In this document: positions 1 through 8,179 of the stretch, one piece after another
Position numbering within the stretch: the first letter of the stretch is position 1
Layout of the letters: each line of letters opens with the position of its first letter
From: a virus
Virus record (IMG/VR): IMGVR_UViG_3300033149_001889
Location: 1-22,328 of that record
Strand: one strand, 5' to 3'
DNA length: 22,328 nucleotides
The notes under the pieces: generated by a model
Told to the model about the DNA's origin: nothing
Database searches by the model: none
The model's input: the letters and a program-made list of their open reading frames with translations, nothing else
Translations under genes and position numbers: made by a program

Positions 1-1979
1 TTTATGAAAGCACTGACAATATTTTTACCTGTAGTTGATTCTCCTGACTTTAATTCCCTTAACCCAAACGGATTGCCTGGCAAGTCTCTATAAGAAAGAA
101 GCTGTCTGGCGGCAAGATTCCTTTCACCTTGTCTAAAAGCGATTGCAGTTGCTTCTACCAAAGATTCAAGCGGGTCTTTTATTTCCCTGTCTGAACCTCT
201 CAGTCTATTTAGAACTGCTTGTTTGCCAATCGAAGCTGGCCCTCCTCTGCCCGTAACTTTCCGCATAGCTTCTTCTTCTATTGCACTAAAAACCCTATTA
301 AGAGGAACATAGTTTGGATATTTCTTTCTTAATTCTTTGGCCAAACTTTCAGGAATGAATCCAGCCTTAACCTTGTAATCAAGAAGGTTGTTTGTGTATT
401 GTCTGATTTGTTGCGCAAATTGTTCATATTCTGGGGCAAGGGCGTTAATTAGCTGTTTATCTTTTTTAATATCCCTTCCTGTTTCAATTCCTCTTTTGAC
501 AACATCTCTTGCCTGTTTGGCTATTAAGTATTGCCCAAATTCCTCTAGGTCGGGAACATTTCTAATTACTCTTGCTAGCCCCTGGTCTTTGATAAATTGA
601 CTGGCCAAGGTATCTGCTCGCAAAACCCTATCAATTTGAAGTCGAATATCTTTTGTCGGAAGAACTCTGAAATTATGCTCAATCTCTGCTTTTGAGAGAG
701 TTTCTTCTAATGGGATTGTAAAATCTTCAAACCGTGTTTTAATAAAGTCAAAGAATGTCTTGGCTTTTTCTTTGAAAGACCCTTTTGGAACATCTGCCGA
801 CTTTTTGATTTGTTGAGTTAAATAATCATCTACCTCTGTCGCCCTTAACCCGATGGTCGCTGCTCCGAACCCTATTGCTGCACGAGTAGGGTCAATCGTT
901 ATTTTGCCCTCTTCGTCTCTTTCAATTCCTGCAATAAGCCCAGGCGCTCCTTCAAATCTACTGAGTCCCTCTCTTGCTCTTATGTCGCCTACTGTTTTGA
1001 ATCTTTCTCCAAATCTCCTATCTATTTTAATCGCTCCACCCTCATCTGTTACTCTGATTTCTCTTCCCCGAAGAATGTTACTTGACAGATTCTCAGCATT
1101 ATCAACGACCTCATCAATTAGTGCTTTTGCCCTTATTGACGAAACTTCTTTTTTGAGAATTTTCTTGAGATTCTTCCAATCTTTTTGTGTCCCCCCTGAA
1201 GAAACAATTGCCCCAATTCCAAAAGACAAGGCTCTGTCTGCAAGTCCAGTTTTGACTCCGTCTAATTTTGAGAGGATTTCGTCTTCAAGAATATTTCCAA
1301 TTCCCATTAAAGTACGACCCGCCAGTTGTTTTTGAAGAAATGGTAGATTGGCAGTAAGTTGTCCAGTCGCTCCCGCTATTAGGGGGTCTGTAAACCTCGT
1401 AATCGCCATAAACCTTGTTGCATCAAAAAGAGCTCTTCCTGCTGCTTCTGCGGGCTCTTCTCCTGTTAACTTACCAATTCCTGCTCCCAATGCGCTGGAA
1501 AGAGCTCCTGTAATTGCTCCCGTTGGCGTTAAAAGGCGTGGAGCGCCGAGGGCAAGTCCTGCCACCTTAACCCCACCGGAAATTGTCTCTCGTTGTACTT
1601 GTCCAAGCCTTTCGTCTTCTCTTGCAGACTCTTCGCTGAATCCCCTCAAAGAAGAAATATTCTTATTAAGAAGTTCTTTGGCCTCTTTTGTTTTTCCTTG
1701 TTTGATTAGTTGACTGGCTCGTTGAATGTTTAAGTTCGATTGTTCAACAAGGCTGTCTGTTCTTAGTTTGTTTAATCTTTTAGTAACTGGTGATACAAAT
1801 GCTTCGCCGATGCCTTCTCCAAACTGCCGAACAGCTTTTCCTGTCTCTTTTCCAAAACTCCTTGCTTGAGTCAACAAGAAATCGTCAAACTTGTTTGGAG
1901 TTCTTTGAACGAAGCTGTCCGCTTTTTCTCTGAGCTTCCTTTTGGTTATATCACGGATTTGTTCCAACAATGTGGCCAT
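1..1979 (-). CDS. Very large virion-type protein, polyvalent-like (N-terminal 659 residues, continues past window)
   Basis: An uninterrupted frame runs from the ATG at 1979 to the window edge (659 codons plus two bases). The N-terminus is basic and helical (MATLLEQIRDITKRKLREKADSF), then a Gly/Ala-rich possible membrane-active stretch (VKVAGLALGAPRLLTPTG, then TGALSSALGAGIGKL, about 145-175). Long charged helices follow, with a KYPNYVPLNR motif near 550-560 (plus-strand bases about 297-326). P-N-Y-V-P-L is a motif I recall from very large phage proteins with polyvalent-associated domains that are packed in the head and enter the cell with DNA. Its place at the end of the tail module agrees. 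Catalytic domains, if any, lie off the window. Confidence 0.75.
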   Translation of the reverse strand, partial: MATLLEQIRDITKRKLREKADSFVQRTPNKFDDFLLTQARSFGKETGKAVRQFGEGIGEAFVSPVTKRLNKLRTDSLVEQSNLNIQRASQLIKQGKTKEAKELLNKNISSLRGFSEESAREDERLGQVQRETISGGVKVAGLALGAPRLLTPTGAITGALSSALGAGIGKLTGEEPAEAAGRALFDATRFMAITRFTDPLIAGATGQLTANLPFLQKQLAGRTLMGIGNILEDEILSKLDGVKTGLADRALSFGIGAIVSSGGTQKDWKNLKKILKKEVSSIRAKALIDEVVDNAENLSSNILRGREIRVTDEGGAIKIDRRFGERFKTVGDIRAREGLSRFEGAPGLIAGIERDEEGKITIDPTRAAIGFGAATIGLRATEVDDYLTQQIKKSADVPKGSFKEKAKTFFDFIKTRFEDFTIPLEETLSKAEIEHNFRVLPTKDIRLQIDRVLRADTLASQFIKDQGLARVIRNVPDLEEFGQYLIAKQARDVVKRGIETGRDIKKDKQLINALAPEYEQFAQQIRQYTNNLLDYKVKAGFIPESLAKELRKKYPNYVPLNRVFSAIEEEAMRKVTGRGGPASIGKQAVLNRLRGSDREIKDPLESLVEATAIAFRQGERNLAARQLLSYRDLPGNPFGLRELKSGESTTGKNIVSAFI

Positions 1980-2015
1980 ACAATAATCGTATTAGAAGAC
2001 AAAAGAGGTTTGCAA
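1980..2015 (-). promoter_or_regulatory. Late promoter-like box before the large tail-end gene
   Basis: TTGCAA (2015-2010) continues as ACCTCTT; 18 bases; TACGAT (1991-1986); six bases; ATG at 1979. No Shine-Dalgarno. The 13 bases TTGCAAACCTCTT are identical to the box at 3250-3238. Confidence 0.45.
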
Positions 2016-2017
2016 AA

Positions 2018-3214
2018 CTAAGCGAATGCGAAAGATTCTTCTTCCCGCCTTCGTGGAGTGATTATCCCTTCAGGTTCTTCTTCTTTCTTGATTCGACCTA
2101 CAGGCAATTGCTGTTGAGTTTGACCACTTGTTATTGCTAAAGCAGTTTTAGGAGAAGTTGTTGTGCTTCCTAGCAATCCTTGTAATGCTTCTGTTCCTCC
2201 TGTTGCAGATTGCGTAAATGCTTGGAAGGCCGATTCTAGTTCTTGTTCCGCTTGTTGCTTTTGAGCCTCGACTGACCCTCTAAGTTGTGTTTCAGCAAGG
2301 TTAATTTGGAATACTTGATTTCTGAGGTCTTGTAGAGCCGCCAGCCTCATGTTTGCTTTGTCGGCTTCTGTTTCTGCCCGCAATCTGTCAATTTCCGATA
2401 GTCTGTCTTGGAATTCCCTCTTGACATTGTTCAGCGCTCTATTTTTCTGAGCTTCAAGGTTGGCAACAGCAGAAACAAATCTGTCTTGAAGATTGGCTCG
2501 CTGAACTTGAACATTCTGCATAAAGTTAGTGAAATCTTGAGCTATTTGAGCTCTATTTCGCTGGAACTCTCTTGCACTTAATTCTCCAAACGCTTCACCA
2601 GCTGTTGATGCCCCTCCAAATCTTTGCATTCCTCCAATACGAAGTTCATTAAACAACCTTCTTGCGGCGGCAACTGCATCTTCTCTTCTTTGTTCCCCGC
2701 CAGTAGTTGCTAATTCAAGTTGCCTTTCAGCTGCACCTTTTTCCCTCTCAACCTCTCCCCTGCTTGCCGCAAATTGCTCTGCAACTTCCTGTTGCGCTGT
2801 TGGGAAATCTCCTCGAATTCTTTGTTCTGCTCGACCAAGGAAGCCCAACCTTGAAGCGGCTGCGTCTTCAATTGCCTGAAGAAAGGGATCAATTGATGGA
2901 GCTCCGTTGCCAGTGTCACCACCACCGCCACCAGTAGTAGCAACAGTGCCAGTAGCACCGCCAGCAGAATCAGTCGTGCCGAGTACTTCTGGAGAAGTAA
3001 CTCCTCGCTGAATAGCTTCTGCGGTAGGAAAATCTATCACTGGCTGTGAAAAATCAGCACGAACGGGTGGTGCAAGATTAAATGTTCGTTGACCACTAGC
3101 AAGTTGACCTCCAATATCTCTTAGCGGATCAGCAAAAGCGCTTTCTCCTGGAAGACCTTCCAAAAATCCACCAAAAGCGCCCAGTCCTCTGCCGACAATA
3201 TCTAGAACTCCCAT
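2018..3214 (-). CDS. Probable internal virion (ejection-type) protein, Gly-rich and coiled-coil
   Basis: 398 residues from the ATG at 3214 (MGVLDIVGRGLG). A GTG at 3271 would add 19 residues but overlaps the nozzle gene. The N-terminus is small-residue rich (GRGLGAFGGFLEGLPG), followed by a Gly/Thr linker (about 80-105, TGTVATTGGGGGDTGNG). Long Ala/Gln/Arg-rich helices then run from about 115 to 330 (LFNELRIGGMQRFGGAS, RAEQRIRGDFPTAQQEVAEQF), and the tail is basic (PVGRIKKEEEPEGIITPRRREE). The combination of disordered Gly-rich start and long coiled-coil after the nozzle gene suits a protein packed in the capsid and ejected with DNA. No family is recognised with certainty. Confidence 0.55.
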   Translation of the reverse strand: MGVLDIVGRGLGAFGGFLEGLPGESAFADPLRDIGGQLASGQRTFNLAPPVRADFSQPVIDFPTAEAIQRGVTSPEVLGTTDSAGGATGTVATTGGGGGDTGNGAPSIDPFLQAIEDAAASRLGFLGRAEQRIRGDFPTAQQEVAEQFAASRGEVEREKGAAERQLELATTGGEQRREDAVAAARRLFNELRIGGMQRFGGASTAGEAFGELSAREFQRNRAQIAQDFTNFMQNVQVQRANLQDRFVSAVANLEAQKNRALNNVKREFQDRLSEIDRLRAETEADKANMRLAALQDLRNQVFQINLAETQLRGSVEAQKQQAEQELESAFQAFTQSATGGTEALQGLLGSTTTSPKTALAITSGQTQQQLPVGRIKKEEEPEGIITPRRREEESFAFA

Positions 3215-3250
3215 ATTTTTATTTTCTACAACTTGAGAAGAGGTTTGCAA
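3215..3250 (-). promoter_or_regulatory. Late promoter-like box before Gly-rich coiled-coil gene
   Basis: TTGCAA (3250-3245) continues as ACCTCTT; 18 bases; GAAAAT (3226-3221); six bases; ATG at 3214. No Shine-Dalgarno. The box begins one base after the nozzle stop codon. Confidence 0.45.
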
Positions 3251-3251
3251 G

Positions 3252-5195
3252 CTATACTCTCTGACCTGCACTCAAACTTCCCGCACTTTGTAGTGCTGCA
3301 TCAATTTTTATTTCTAATAATTCAAAGTTAGAATTTTCTGCTGTAGAAGTTACTTCTACCTGTACAAGCCTGCTTTGTTTGAATAATGCCCCCCATTTGG
3401 TAAGTTCATCTCCCACTGTCGTTGCCGAAGTTCCGCTTGGAATACCCCATGTAGAAAGTCCCCATTTGTCCATTCCCCACCCCGTTCTTCCTGCTACCTC
3501 AGCACCTGTAATTGTAAATGATTTGACAGTAGAAGTTGCTCCACTTCTATCTTCTATGATTATATTTACTGTCGTTGAACCCTTAATTGCTCTGAAAAGG
3601 ATGTAAAAAAACTTAAGAATATTTAATCTGCTGAAATCTCCAAAATCTTCTTTCTTTGTTCTTAGAGTTTTGACAACGGCTGTTCCATCGTCTGTGTCTG
3701 TTGATACGTCGAATCTATAAACCTGATTGCTTGACGTACAACCCAAAACCCACCTTTCGTTGCCAGTATCATCTATATATTTCAACATATGGGAAATCCC
3801 ATAGGGGAGCTTCCATGGCCCAAGGAATGCCCCCCTTTCTCTGTCGTAAACTATCATTTCTTTCTTTTGCGGGAATGAAAGAATATATTTGTTATTAACA
3901 TAGAAAGCGGTAGCGTTTTTGAAGTCATCTTCGTTCAAGAGGTCTAAATATGGCCTTATTCTGGCGCTGATTTCATTTGTTCTAATAATATTGAGGAAGT
4001 TTGGCTCATACCCCGTTACATAAAGACCGTCTCTTCCGAAATAAAAGGTATCGTTTTCTACAGTTGCGATAGTGTTTTGACTAGAACACCCAACCGCTGT
4101 AGAAACTGGTGCATAGTGGGGGTCTAAGTATGAGAAATTTCCTATTTGTACAAGAGAAAGTTCTACCAGATAAGAACTCCTTTGCTTATAAACAATAATC
4201 CTGTCAGCAATCGGCTGAACCGCCAGTCCTGTTATGTTGTCGCCCGAATCTGGGTCAATATAAATTCCTCCTCCTCCATCTTCCCAGTTAAACTTGGCGT
4301 GATTAGGAAATCTTCCTGAAATCAAAAGCCTGCTTGGGTCATCCTCTGGGACAACAAGCAGTCTATCTTTGTCTTTAATAATAAATTCTGATTTAACACC
4401 TCCTGTGGTGTTCGTTAGCGGAGGCTCTACTATTTCGCTTGCAGGCAGTCCTCGGTCAACATAGGTTGTTACATTTGGATCTGTAGCTGCAAGAAACGTC
4501 TCATCTCCTTCTCTTCCCCGATAAATTTCAAATCCGCCCAGGGTAGCCGCTGACGGAGCTGTCCAAAAAAGATGAACCTCTGTGTCTGATAATTCGCTAG
4601 GAAGCTCTTCTAAAACAAAATTATCACCTGGAGTTGTTTGGCCTCCGTTTTCCCCTATTGCCACTACCTTCCAAGAAACTCGATTACTCCCCGTTGCTCC
4701 TGAGAAATTAGTAGCTGAAAGACCTGTCGGCGGAGAAATGGTCGCAAAGACAGAAAGGTCTGTCCCGTCATACTCTGTGAAGTTTTGATTTTTGCTGACA
4801 ATATAGGTTTTTCCTCCTAGTTGTTCTGTCCTGATAATAGAACCGCTTGGCCAAGATTGACCTGTTATTTTCGTTGAGCTTGCTCCATCTCTTTTGGCAA
4901 GAAACCCCTCGTCTGTTAATGCAAAAATCTCATTAACTGTTTCATCTGTGGACTTGTAAGTTCCAAATCCTCTGATTGAGCCCGTAGCGTTGGCAGTAAA
5001 ATATTTAATCGTTCCCCACCTTCCTGTGGGAACACCTTTTCCTGTAAGTAAAATATTATCTGCTTGAGATAGCTCCTCGTTGTCTAATTCCGTTGGTCGA
5101 AGAAGTTGGTTTAATCCTTTGCGAAAAGATTTCCACTCAGAACTTACCCCTCTAGAGGCTTTGAATTTTGGTTGCTTGAGATCAAATGTTGCCAT
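3252..5195 (-). CDS. Tail nozzle / stabilization-type protein with an Ig/FN3-like insert
   Basis: 647 residues, beta-rich. The start (KGLNQLLRPTELDNEELSQADNILL, 27-51) and the following WG and ADRIIVYKQRSSYL motifs are like the beta-propeller nozzle or stabilization proteins of podoviruses (P22 gp10 type). Residues about 152-250 look like an FN3/Ig-type insert (PPTGLSATN, VSWKVVAIGENGG, HLFWTAPSAATLGGFEIYRG). The C-terminal part has Trp-Gly repeats (GWGMDKWGLSTWG, near 575), common in these proteins. It would close the tail tip and may carry the fibre or receptor contact. The start lies one base after the adaptor stop. Confidence 0.75.
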   Translation of the reverse strand: MATFDLKQPKFKASRGVSSEWKSFRKGLNQLLRPTELDNEELSQADNILLTGKGVPTGRWGTIKYFTANATGSIRGFGTYKSTDETVNEIFALTDEGFLAKRDGASSTKITGQSWPSGSIIRTEQLGGKTYIVSKNQNFTEYDGTDLSVFATISPPTGLSATNFSGATGSNRVSWKVVAIGENGGQTTPGDNFVLEELPSELSDTEVHLFWTAPSAATLGGFEIYRGREGDETFLAATDPNVTTYVDRGLPASEIVEPPLTNTTGGVKSEFIIKDKDRLLVVPEDDPSRLLISGRFPNHAKFNWEDGGGGIYIDPDSGDNITGLAVQPIADRIIVYKQRSSYLVELSLVQIGNFSYLDPHYAPVSTAVGCSSQNTIATVENDTFYFGRDGLYVTGYEPNFLNIIRTNEISARIRPYLDLLNEDDFKNATAFYVNNKYILSFPQKKEMIVYDRERGAFLGPWKLPYGISHMLKYIDDTGNERWVLGCTSSNQVYRFDVSTDTDDGTAVVKTLRTKKEDFGDFSRLNILKFFYILFRAIKGSTTVNIIIEDRSGATSTVKSFTITGAEVAGRTGWGMDKWGLSTWGIPSGTSATTVGDELTKWGALFKQSRLVQVEVTSTAENSNFELLEIKIDAALQSAGSLSAGQRV

Positions 5196-5196
5196 A

Positions 5197-5844
5197 TCAT
5201 GCTCTGTTTTGTAATGGATTTCTGAATTTCATTTTAGTATCCCTCGATTGGCCCGATGAGCCTTTCATTTCCCGCCCCATTAGATTTGATAATTGTCTTT
5301 GAGCTTTCTGTTCTGCTATAGGAAACCTATCATCACTTCTTGAATAAAGAACATATTGCTCTGTCTGTCTTGCTACTACCTGCGGGTCTGAAAGCTCGCA
5401 AACATCAGTTAAAGTTGCTAATCCCGAAGGGAATCTCTGATAAACCGCAGACAAAGTTGCTCCTGAAATCAATTGATTAAAAATAAGATTATATCCTGCC
5501 GCTGGGTCACCCATAACATAGGCGTATTTTTCATTAGTACTTTTTTCGTATCTTTCCTCTGCTTCAATAACTTCGTATTCTTGCCAGTTTCCAGTAGAAT
5601 CTAAAACTTGCGGATTCACCATTAATTCTCTGAAATCTGAGGGAAGAGATACCGTCGCCGATGTTCCAACCGCTGTTATATATTCTCGTTTGAACTCACT
5701 GAGCTGTCCGGTTGCCGAAGCATCCCAGACTGCCTGATTGGCATAATTAGTTCTCGTAACAAGCTCGTCTCCTGTTGGAAGAGTGGCCTCTAAATCAAGA
5801 ACAGCATTAACATCCGTTAAGATTTGAGATAAAGTGCGTGCCAT
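5197..5844 (-). CDS. Head-tail adaptor protein
   Basis: 215 residues starting MARTLSQILTDVNAVLDLEATLPTGDELVTRTNYANQAVWDAS. This opening (short helix, then P-T-G-x-x-L-x-x-R-x-x-Y-x-N-x-A) is one I know from podovirus/SU10-type adaptor proteins (P22 gp4-like) that bind under the portal and receive the tail nozzle. A beta-rich middle (TVSLPSDFRELMVNPQVL, YNLIFNQLISGATLSAVYQRFP) and a C-terminal helix follow. It lies one base before the nozzle-type gene, which strengthens the call. Confidence 0.72.
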   Translation of the reverse strand: MARTLSQILTDVNAVLDLEATLPTGDELVTRTNYANQAVWDASATGQLSEFKREYITAVGTSATVSLPSDFRELMVNPQVLDSTGNWQEYEVIEAEERYEKSTNEKYAYVMGDPAAGYNLIFNQLISGATLSAVYQRFPSGLATLTDVCELSDPQVVARQTEQYVLYSRSDDRFPIAEQKAQRQLSNLMGREMKGSSGQSRDTKMKFRNPLQNRA

Positions 5845-5880
5845 GCTTTAATTCTGATAGAAGCGCTAAGAGGTTTTCAA
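5845..5880 (-). promoter_or_regulatory. Late promoter-like box before adaptor gene
   Basis: TTGAAA (5880-5875) continues as ACCTCTT; after 18 bases CAGAAT (5856-5851), six bases, ATG at 5844. No Shine-Dalgarno. Overlaps the last codons of the gene upstream. Confidence 0.45.
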
Positions 5881-6534
5881 TTGCCAGTCAACATTTGGCG
5901 ACAAATACTTCTCAACCATGTGCGTAGCAATTGCTGGTAAAGCAGACCACAAAAGACCGCCTTTTTCATTAATCTCAACCCACCTTGCATGGTCAATATA
6001 TCCGTGTTTGTAAAAAATATCCCGATAAGCATTAAAATGCTCTCTTTTAGTTGCAAAAGTTGAAGTTGTTGAAATTGTCTGCTTCCAGTGTCGATTGCCG
6101 ACAACTTGAACAGTAGGGGTCGTTTCTGTTTCGTATTTGTCTGGATGGTCATAGGGAGTTACAAAATCCAGCTTCTCTACTGCTTCCACAATTTCTTTTC
6201 CTGCATCTGGTAAGTAAAGATAATCGGCTTCTTGAAACAAAACCGCATCCTCGTCTGTCGCTTCATACATCTCATATTGAAGTCTGCACGTTCCATCTAT
6301 GCCTAAGCTTGTATGTTTAATGTCGTGGGGAAAGGGAACAATCTTTTTTATCATTTTATCGTAATCCTCCCCGCAATGGTCACAAATAAAGATTACTTTC
6401 GGATTAACTTCCTTAAAAGCATCAACAAAACTCTTAAGACAGAATTCATTCAATTTGAATTGGTCATCTTTGAAAATTGGCGATGGTTCGGATATCGACG
6501 ACTTAATGTCGCACATTCTCATGTAAACTATCAT
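5866..6534 (-). CDS. Probable glycosyltransferase-like (GT-A) protein (222 aa)
   Basis: The start overlaps the previous stop (ATGA). The protein begins MIVYMRMCDIKSS, followed by FKLNEFCLKSFVDAF, a strand KVIFICDHCGEDYD, then SLGIDGTCRLQYEMYEATDEDAVLFQEADYLYLPDAG, and a C-terminal half with VTPYDHPDKY. The order of strand, helix and the acidic EADYLY stretch resembles GT-A enzymes, with E-x-D in place of Asp-x-Asp. It is the last gene of the sugar cassette. The final codons (QLKTS and stop) are written in the same bases as the adaptor promoter-like box, so that signal is partly coding. Confidence 0.6.
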   Translation of the reverse strand: MIVYMRMCDIKSSISEPSPIFKDDQFKLNEFCLKSFVDAFKEVNPKVIFICDHCGEDYDKMIKKIVPFPHDIKHTSLGIDGTCRLQYEMYEATDEDAVLFQEADYLYLPDAGKEIVEAVEKLDFVTPYDHPDKYETETTPTVQVVGNRHWKQTISTTSTFATKREHFNAYRDIFYKHGYIDHARWVEINEKGGLLWSALPAIATHMVEKYLSPNVDWQLKTS

Positions 6535-7196
6535 CGGTAATACCTCGTTTGCGGGTCAAACCCGTGTTTTGCTTTGAATTTCTCTATTGAATCTTCTGTG
6601 ACCCTTGAATAGTCTAATTTATGAAGAACATCCCCTTCTTTGTGCCAGATGCCCATTCTAACCCTAACAAGCTGAAATCCAGCCATGAGGACTCTGTGCC
6701 AGTAGTCCGTATCTCCGCAATTAGTTGTAAATTGTGGGTCAAAGTCTTCAAAGAATCTGTCTTTTCGAAGCATAAAACAGTAACCAGGGTAAAATCTTTC
6801 CTTTTTAATAAGGTCTTCTTCTATGTTGATAAAGGGAGTTACTGAGGGATTTCCCAGAAACGGAGCCGAAACCCCCGTGTTTTCTTCTCTAAACCCTGTC
6901 GCCAGCTTGTCAAGCCAACCTAAGGGAACTTTTACATCATCATTTACGATAACAACGTATTCTCCTTTTGCCGCATTCTTGCCTGTGTTCCAAGCAACAG
7001 AGATTCCTTGATTTTTCTGTCTGATGTACTTATCTGCGGCTTTTTTGAGAAATTTCGTATCAAGAGTAGAGCCGTCATCAACAATAATGAATTCGTAATC
7101 ACCACTTGCTTGCTTGATGCTTTTAATCGTATCTTCTACGACTTTGCGGTGAGACTCCTCTCGCAGATAGACTGGCATGATGACTGAGTGTTTCAT
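6531..7196 (-). CDS. GT2 family glycosyltransferase
   Basis: 221 residues from the ATG at 7196 (MKHSVIMPVYL), which overlaps the epimerase stop. A longer frame to 7286 would lie inside the epimerase gene. GT2 landmarks are in order: SVIMPVY (4-10), FIIVDDGST, a helix with GISVAWNTGKNAAKGEYVVIVNDDV containing the NDD metal site, and CGDTDYWHRV near the C-terminus as acceptor/catalytic region. All key residues are present, so it should be active in transferring a sugar from a nucleotide donor. It overlaps the next gene by four bases. Confidence 0.9.
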   Translation of the reverse strand: MKHSVIMPVYLREESHRKVVEDTIKSIKQASGDYEFIIVDDGSTLDTKFLKKAADKYIRQKNQGISVAWNTGKNAAKGEYVVIVNDDVKVPLGWLDKLATGFREENTGVSAPFLGNPSVTPFINIEEDLIKKERFYPGYCFMLRKDRFFEDFDPQFTTNCGDTDYWHRVLMAGFQLVRVRMGIWHKEGDVLHKLDYSRVTEDSIEKFKAKHGFDPQTRYYR

Positions 7197-8179
7197 TTTT
7201 TCCAATTCTTCGGCAGTTTCTTGCTTTCTAGTTCCAGTGGTGTCAAAACTATTTCCTGTGGGCCTTGCTTTTTTGCCCATTCCCAAGTTTTCTTTATTCC
7301 TTCTTCAAGAGTTGTTTTACACTCATGATTTAATTCTTTTTTGGCAAGAGAGTGATCAACAATTGTAACCTTAACTTCCTGCGGTCTATCGGGTAAATAT
7401 TCTGGCTTTATCTTTGTTCCTGAAGCTTTTATGATTGCATTTGATAATTCATTTATCGTGTAATAGTCATCACTTCCAATGTTGTAGATTTTCCCCTTCT
7501 TTCCCATACCCGCCTTATAAATTCCTCCAACAACATCTTCTACATAAGAAAAACATCTTTTTTGCTTTCCGTCTCCATAAATAACATGAGGCTCTTTGCG
7601 GAGAATCTTGTTCATGAAAATAGTAACAACATTCCTGTAAGGATCTTTCATGCTCTGTCTTGGACCATAAATGTTGTGAGGTCGAACAATCACATATTCT
7701 ATCCCATGTACCTTGCTCATTATTTTCAAAGACTCCTCAAAGGCATACTTTGAAATAGCGTATAAATCTTCTGGTTTCGGAATGCTTGTTTCTTTGTGAG
7801 GTAGTTTTATATCTCCATATACAGCCGCACTTGAAATAAAAACAAACCTTTTTGCTTTGTGCTTAATGGCTGAAGTTAAAACGGGAATTGATGCTCCAAA
7901 GTTTCTTGTTGTAATATCTATCGGACTGAACTGGGCTTTGTTCTCAGCGGCATTGGCGGCTAAGTGGAAAACCATCTCTGGCTTAAATTGCCGGAAAAGA
8001 GAATCTACTAAAATAGGATTTCTAACATCTGCTTGATAGATTTTTGCATGAGGGTTGACATTCTGCATTGTTCCTCCTGAAAAATCATCTGCAATTGCCA
8101 CTTCGTGCTTGTCTTCAATTAATCTATCAACAATATAGCTCCCGACAAACCCCGCCCCACCTGTTACAAGTACTTTCAT
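7193..8179 (-). CDS. NAD-dependent nucleotide-sugar epimerase/dehydratase
   Basis: 328 residues from the ATG at 8179, chosen because AAGGGG lies nine bases upstream and the protein then begins directly with the Rossmann strand. Extended short-chain dehydrogenase signs are complete: TGGAGFVG (6-13), acidic DD (31-32) for NAD, HLAANAAE (72-79), SSAAVYG (116-122), the catalytic Tyr140-x3-Lys144, and RPHNIYGPRQ. It probably converts a UDP- or GDP/dTDP-sugar (GalE/WbpP-like) to supply the neighbouring glycosyltransferases. The exact substrate cannot be read from sequence. Stop and start overlap with both neighbours (ATGA), so the cassette is translated as a unit. Confidence 0.92.
   Translation of the reverse strand: MKVLVTGGAGFVGSYIVDRLIEDKHEVAIADDFSGGTMQNVNPHAKIYQADVRNPILVDSLFRQFKPEMVFHLAANAAENKAQFSPIDITTRNFGASIPVLTSAIKHKAKRFVFISSAAVYGDIKLPHKETSIPKPEDLYAISKYAFEESLKIMSKVHGIEYVIVRPHNIYGPRQSMKDPYRNVVTIFMNKILRKEPHVIYGDGKQKRCFSYVEDVVGGIYKAGMGKKGKIYNIGSDDYYTINELSNAIIKASGTKIKPEYLPDRPQEVKVTIVDHSLAKKELNHECKTTLEEGIKKTWEWAKKQGPQEIVLTPLELESKKLPKNWKK

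Noticed and set aside
853-1713. Two plus-strand open frames of 160 and 121 residues
   Set aside because: They lie opposite an uninterrupted minus-strand gene with good protein character. Their Ser/Pro/Leu-rich translations are typical antisense shadows.
2710-2958. 82-residue minus-strand frame inside the Gly-rich coiled-coil gene
   Set aside because: Wholly inside a better frame on the same strand. The Leu-rich translation arises from frame-shifted Ala/Gln codons.
5877-6152. 91-residue minus-strand frame inside the last sugar-cassette gene
   Set aside because: It lies within a coherent gene in another frame, and its Gln/Leu-rich text has no family character.
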